The notes under the pieces: generated by a model
Told to the model about the DNA's origin: nothing
The model's input: the letters and a program-made list of their open reading frames with translations, nothing else
Database searches by the model: none
Shown here: positions 1 to 6,400 of the stretch, one piece after another
Layout: each line of letters starts with the position of its first letter
Numbering within the stretch: position 1 is the first letter of the stretch
Made by a program: the position numbers and the translations under genes
From: Baffinella frigidus
Lineage: Eukaryota; Cryptophyceae; Cryptomonadales; Baffinellaceae
DNA: 12,113 bases
Direction of reading: 5' to 3'
Assembly (NCBI GenBank): GCA_026770585.1
Contig: MU646330.1
Coordinates: 1,186,173 to 1,198,285, forward strand

Positions 1-60
1 TCTATCTAGATCCCTATCTAGATCTATCTAGATCCCTATCTAGATCTATCTAGATAGGGA
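1..60. repeat. 22-bp TATCTAGATC tandem repeat
   Basis: About two and a half units built from CTATCTAGATC and CTATCTAGATCC, rich in the TCTAGA palindrome. Similar TCTAGATAGGG sequence recurs at 300-320 beside exon 8. Confidence 0.8.
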
Positions 61-71
61 AGGGGGGGTGC

Positions 72-107
72 CTTGGAGTAGCGCGAGGAGGCAAAAATGT
101 TGTCGAA
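72..107 (-). pseudogene. Duplicate of the 3' part of RAD50 exon 8
   Basis: Repeats the [12 protein letters not shown] coding stretch and the following GCACCC donor-like bases, then CTATCTAGATAG-type sequence, so exon edge and intron start were copied together. It differs from exon 8 by a synonymous C-to-T change. It has no acceptor, and a C-family foldback element (138-299) separates it from exon 8. Confidence 0.85.
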
Positions 108-137
108 CCGATCTGACCAAATGCGCGTTTTCCCTAT

Positions 138-299
138 CCACACAGCAGACTTCGAAGGGATTTCGAATAACTCCTGAGCGATAAGACCCAGGACCCTACG
201 GTAGGCAACCCTTGGGGACATAGGGGGGGGTCCTACGGATAAGGTAACGGAAAGGTGGCCCGATTTGGGACGAAAATTCCTTCGTAGCCCGCTGTGTGG
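138..299. mobile_element. C-family foldback element (copy 1)
   Basis: Starts CCACACAGCAGACTTCGAAG and ends in the inverted CTTCGTAGCCCGCTGTGTGG form. The core carries GGACCCTACGGTAGGC and a long G run. It is non-coding and MITE-like. It lies 32 nt downstream of the exon 8 donor, between exon 8 and its partial copy. Confidence 0.85.
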
Positions 300-331
300 C
301 TAGATAGGGAAAGATAGGGAAATGGGGGTGC

Positions 332-401
332 CTTGGAGTAGCGCGAGGAGGCAAAGATGTTGTCGAACTTGTCCTTGAGGATCTTCGGCTCCCCCAGCAC
401 C
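332..401 (-). CDS. RAD50: RAD50 exon 8 (start of coiled coil)
   Basis: The first base completes the Trp of exon 7 (SNW), then [16 protein letters not shown] and ASSRYSK follow, matching the LxEPKxLKxKFDEIFxATRYxKAL block just before the RAD50 coiled coil. Most relatives have Pro where this protein has Val after the Trp. The acceptor is AACCCAG, the last unit of a telomere-like array. There is no GT near the 3' end; AAG followed by GCACCC is the likely GC donor, the same first four intron bases as after exon 1. A 3' copy lies at 72-107. Confidence 0.88.
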
Positions 402-3400
402 CTGGGTTAGGGTTTAGGGTTTAGGTCTTAGGTTGAGAGTCGAGGGTTTAGGGTTTAGGTCTTAGTTTTAGGGTTTAGGGTTTAGGGTTTAGGGTTTAGT
501 GTTTGGGTTTAGGGTTTAGGGTTTAGGGTTTAGGGTTTAGGGTTTAGGGTTTAGGGTTTAGGGTTTAGAGATTAGGGTTTAGGTTTAGGATTAGGGTTTA
601 GGGTTCAGGGTTCAGCGGTTAGGGGTTAGGGGTTAGGGCCACAACGAATGGGCGAGGACCACAGACATAGTTAGGTTTGTGGTGTAGGGTGCAGGGTTCA
701 GGGTTCAGAGTCCAGAGTCCAGAGTTCAGGGTTCAGGGTTCAGGGTTCAGGGTTCAGGGTTCAGGGTTTAGGGTTCAGGGTTCAGGGTTTAGGATTCAGG
801 GTTTAGGGTTTAGCGTGAAGTTGAAACCCCAGGTTTTCGAAACAAAGCTGCCAACTTGGGAGAGGTTCAGGGTTCATGGTTCGACGTCAAGCTATCCGAA
901 CAGAGCCCGGAGCTCCGTAACCTTATCCGTAGGATCCCCCCTATGTCCCTACGGGTTGCCTTCTGTAGGGTCCTAGGTCGTATCGCCTGGGGGTCATTCA
1001 AAATGGTCCCAGGTTAGGATTAGAGCCTCCAGAAAGCTGTCTAGACAGCAGGCGCGAGACAGCAAGAGCTGTCCCCGCATCCCTTGAGTGCCCAAAGGGC
1101 GAATAGTCACCCTAAGTAGCCCTAGGCAGGTCCTAGGGCCCTACCGAAGGGCGTATGCGCCTACTCGCCACTTAAGGGACACGCCCTGCACGGAGTTCAT
1201 CTCAGAAGATGACTGAATCAGTTCCCTAATTAGCGTTTTCATTTAGTTAGGAGGCCTAATTAAATTTACTATGCCCTAACTAATTTCTCCTATTCACCTC
1301 CTATTGAAAAGGAACTGATTCAGTTATCTTTCGCGATGAGATTAGTCATCGTTCTGGCACACACCTTCCCGGATTGGTCAACCGGCGTACGGGGGGGTTC
1401 TCTAGCTCTGCCTCAGTCGGATTCGCTGACTATTCCTCAGTTGACATGCTGGGTTTGCGGGACGAAATCGTCAACTTTGGACCGGGAAAGAGCCCGGGCT
1501 GGCCAAAATGGCGAGCCCAAATTGTCTGAGACAGAGGCAGGGCATGGATGCGGACACGCTTTCACTTGATTTTTCGGACAGGGATTCAACTGGCTATCCG
1601 AGCATACCACACAGCGGGCTACGAAGGAGTTTTCGGCCTATTTCGGGCCGAGTTTCCGTTGCCTTATCCGTAGGAACCCCCCTATGTCCCTACGGGTTGC
1701 CTACCGTAGGGTCGTAGGTATCATCGCTCAGGGGTTATTCAAAATCCCTTTGAAGTCCGCTGTGTGGTGGGGCGCGAGGATGACCAGTTGGATTCCTCCT
1801 GGTGGCAGAAGATAACGTTCTCGAGGACCGCCTTTGACACCCCCATCAGAGACGGCACCTGTAGGGTGTGTAGAGGTTAGGGTTCAGGGATGACCAGTTA
1901 GATTCCGCCTGATGGCAGAATATGACGAATCTCTCTCTCTCTCTCTCATTCTCAATAATAGCCTTCGACACCCCCATCAGAGACGGCACCTGTAGAGGTT
2001 AGGGTGTAGGGTTTGGGGTTTAGGGTGCTGGGTGTGGGTTTTAGGGTTTAGGGTGTGGGGTGTGATGTTTAGGGTTTAGTGTTTAGGGTTTAGGGTTTAG
2101 GGTGTGGGGTTTAGGGTTTAGGGTTCAAGATTTAGGGTTTAGGGTTTAGGGTTTAGGGTTTAGGGTTTAGGGTTTAGTGTCTAGGGTTCAGGGTTTAGGG
2201 TTTAGGGTTAAAGTCTAAACCCTGTAACGGCGTGCTCGGGTTCGGCGTACAGAGAGTGTGCATGGCCTCTCTCTCCAGGTCTGAACCCTAGCCGCCGTGG
2301 GGCGTTGAGTGCACCGTACCGCTACCGAGCGAGGACGGGACACGATTTCAAAAACTTTAACCTGAATCCTGAAGGAAATGGACTTTTAAAATGAAAAGCC
2401 AGGACCGGATTCCTGACTGTCTTGTATGTGCCGAGTTGGCTCGACAGCGGTACGGGTAACGTTATTGGGAGGGACACACCCCCTGGTCGTAGTGTACAGG
2501 ATCACCGGTGTAGTAAACAGGCGTCAGCGTGTGGTAAACAGGCTTTATGTAGTAGTAAACCGTGTAGTAAACCGGCTTCGTTCGTGGGAAGGGAGGATCA
2601 CGATGCTGTCCACATCGAAGCATACTATACATTTAAACGAGGAAATCTAGTACAAAATTTCAAATAAAATACATTGATGGTGAGCCCAATCTTACTCAGG
2701 TAGAGCTACTCTGTGGTGAACGGCCTTTTTTGGTGAGCCAGCCCGGCCGAAAAGGGCCGTTCATGGGGCCAGTCCGGCCGGCAGGCTCGTGAACGGCCCT
2801 TTTTTCAACCCGGGAAAAGGGTCTCGTGGTCGTCGAGTCCTTGTCCGTCCCGATCTGCATTGTGACCACACAGTGGACTTCGAAGGGATTTTGAATAACC
2901 CCTAAGCGATAAGACCTAGGACCCTACGGTAGGCAACCCGTAGGAGGGTAGGGGGGGTTCCTACGGAGAAGGTAACGGAAACTCGGGCACTGAGTGCCTG
3001 AAAATTCCTTCGTAGCCCTCTGTGTGGGAGGGGTGGGGGCTCACGATGTTGTCCATGTCGAGGCAGCGCTTGCTCGCTGTCGTCGAGTCCTTGCCCGTGC
3101 CAATCTGCATTGGAACGACAAAATCACATGTGTTAGTCCATCGTGTTAATACTCTTAATCAGATCGAATCTGGGCCAGACCAGCACAGAGCTAAGCGTTT
3201 CAGGACCGCTGGTCGACGAGCAGACCAACCCTTGATGGTGCTGGTGTAAAGGGCCTGTCTAGGACCTTTATCGAGAGCAATAAAGAAGAAGACGAACAGT
3301 GCGGTTGCAATCCAGATGCTGTCTGTGCCTACCCGTCCGAATCACAACCTCACCGAAACAACCTGGTTTCCCGCCATGTTCTTGTGTAAAGTCACTGCTT

Positions 3401-6400
3401 TTCATCTGAAAATTACTACACACGTTTACAATCGACATTTATTCTGTTCGCATAGGTAGCCTCGTGTGGGCGCGTACCCGTCCGTCTAAGAACATGGCGG
3501 GAAACCAGGTTGTTTCGGTGAGGTTGTGATTCGGAATGGGGGTTAGGGGGTCGGAGATAGGGTTTGCAGGTTACGGGTTACGGGTTGGGGGACAGGGGTT
3601 ACGGGTTGCGGGATAGGAGATAGGGGATAGGGGATAGGGGATAGGGGATAGGGGATAGGGGATAGGGGATAGGGGATAGGGGATGAGTGACGTGAGATGG
3701 GGGGCAAAAGATGGGAGGCAAACCTTGATATTGCCCTCGAGCAGCTGGAACGTCTGCTTGTCCCCCTTCTTGTTCGTATCCCTTATCCCTTAAGTGGCGA
3801 GTATGCCCATACGCCCTACCGTAGGGCCCTAGAACCTACCTAGGACCTCGTGGCCGTCAAATTTGACGGCCTCGCCACTTGCGGGATAAGTTATAGGGCA
3901 TACGTGACATGCGATGGGGGGGGGGGCGGACCTTGATGTTGCCCTCGAGCTGCTGGAACGTCTGCTTGTCCCCCTTCTTGTTCGTCAGCTGAAACGACCT
4001 GCATCGGACGGGAGAACATCAGGGTCACGCTAGACCTGAGGGTGGTCAATCGCAGAAGTCAACTCCCCACTGCCGCGAGGTCAACTTTTGGAAGAAAGCA
4101 CGGAATTTCGTGCTTTCTGCAATGGAGTTGACTTTTGATTGCTCCCGGCCACGTCTAAAGTAGGAGAGAACACTCGCGATATTTCCACGCCACGCAAGAG
4201 CACACGTTCATAGGCTAACGGCCTGAAAACGGGGTAGTTAGGCATACGGCATTGTCTAGGACCTCCTACCGTTGGCCGAGAGATCCTAGGACCAAAAAGT
4301 CTCGGCCTACGGTAGGAGGTCCTAGGCAATGCCGTAGGCCTAACTACCCCCTTTTCAGGCCGTTACCCTATTAACGTGGAAATTCCACACGCAACGTTTC
4401 GTGTAAGATATTGTACTTGGTACACATATCTTGAGTTTTTGTGTCTCCCTTCTAGTTCGTCAGCTGGAACGACCTGCACCTCGCAGAAAGCCAACGTTAA
4501 AGGCGGACTTATTGGGACGCAACTCGGTACACAATCTACAATAGATGGCTTTACAACTCATTTAAAATAATGCTTGTAATGTGCCAGACAGGATGCAAAG
4601 CGGGACGACATCCCACACGGGAAGGGGCCTAGTTAAAACCAGTGTGCTTAAAAAAGTGGGCATTTGTGTAGTAAGTTTCGTTGATTGGTCACGTAACTCT
4701 GCAAATTTAGCACAGTCACGAGGTTGGAATACCCTATCCAGGTACAAATATTTACAATCCAACATGTAAATAGGATCCTCCAGCATTCTCGAGTGGACCA
4801 GATAGACAAGACACGCGATTATTCAAAGACACGTGATTAGAACATCAGGGAGAGACGACACGTGATTATTCGAATAGGCCACACGGTGGACTACGAAATT
4901 TTCATCAAAAATCAACTTGCCTGAAGAAAATTAACTTGAAGGATGTTTCTAATGCAATTTGGTCACGTAACACCCGGAATTCCGGCCCCAAAGAAACCCT
5001 CGAAGCCCACTGTGTGGCGAGGACATCCCGAGAGGGCACCGCGTTTTCGGGCTGGGAGGAAACCTGGTCACCGTGAGAGTCTCGCCTTGCGACGTCAGGA
5101 ACCTGCCGTCGCTCTCCAGAGATTCAGCGCAGGTTGACTGGCCCTAGGAACATGCATGGTAGCCCCAAACCTTAGTGATACATAGTAATCCATAGTCATC
5201 TGTCCATAGTGATCCACAGTAATCCAGAGCCCGCGAGATGGAGCGTCGAGTCGAGTCCGTGCGTTTCTCCAACTTGTTGAGTGTACGATTAAGTTAAGGA
5301 GTGCATGATTTAAGTTATTGAGTGCATGATGAGTGGATGATCAAGTTAACTTATTGAGTGTATGATAAAGTTAACTTATTGAGCGTATGATCGCGAGCAC
5401 GTTCGCGTCTGCGCACCGGTTTCGTGAGAGTCTCGCCTTGCGACGTCAGGAACCTGCCAGCGCGCTCCAGGGATTCTCGGACACTCAGTGGGATTTTCGG
5501 ACACTCAGTGCCCGAGCTTCCGTTACCTTATCCGTAGGAACCCCCCTATGCCCCTACGGGTTGCCTACCGTAGGGTCCTAGATCTTATCGCTCAGGGGTT
5601 ATTCAAACCCCCTTCGAAGTCCGCTGTGTGTGGGGGTCTCGTCGTCCCGATTGTCGAATCACCACTGGGTGTCCACACGAGGCTCTCCACGCGAACAGAA
5701 TAAATGTCGAGTTAATAGGGTAACGGCCTGAAAAGGGGGTAGTTAGGCCTACGGCATTGCCTAGGACCTCCTGCCGTAGGCCGAGACTTTTTGGTCCTAG
5801 GATCCCTCGGCCTACGGTAGGAGGTCCTAGACAATGCTGTATGCCTAACTACCCCATTTTCAGGACGTTAGCCTATGAGAGTGTAAGCGTTTGTGTAGTA
5901 CTTTTCATACGTTTTGTCACGCGGCGCCCGAAAAGCGGGCGCCACGTGACCAATTCTCCCCACAAAACGCTACACTCGACTTCTGTTATGTTCGCGTGGA
6001 TAGCCTCGTGTGGGTAGGGGCTTCGGTTTGCACCGGAGCATGATCTTGCCCTTGGTCTCCGTAGCTCTGGACAGCTTCGGGTCATGCACGAACGACGCGC
6101 CGCGGTTGGCGTTTGGAGGGAGCGCGCCGGTGCACGCCATTCGCAACGCTTCGATAATCTGCCGAGAGGATCCGAGAGGGGGGGGGGTGAGGGCGAAGTC
6201 CAGCTCTGACTCAGTCGGGTTGACTGATCGTTTTCACTCCGTAAGTTGACGTGTTGTACCACAAACCCGGGGAATCAACTTCCGGTCTCCTCATTTTGCC
6301 GGGAGGGAGCGTTTGACACAAACTCAGTTTGTGAGGGGGGGGGTTCGTTTGGGGAGAAGACTTTGCTGAACTGATGGCGGTGAAAAGAGGCGTTGACTGG

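Noticed and set aside
404-632. A true chromosome end
   Set aside because: Exons of one gene lie on both sides, so the array is interstitial.
677-976. Plus-strand frame with GSGFRVQ repeats
   Set aside because: Translation of TTCAGGG heptamers, not a protein repeat gene.
5873-6262. 129-codon minus-strand open frame
   Set aside because: It covers RAD50 exon 3 in the wrong frame; the right frame gives [10 protein letters not shown] and FVHDPK.
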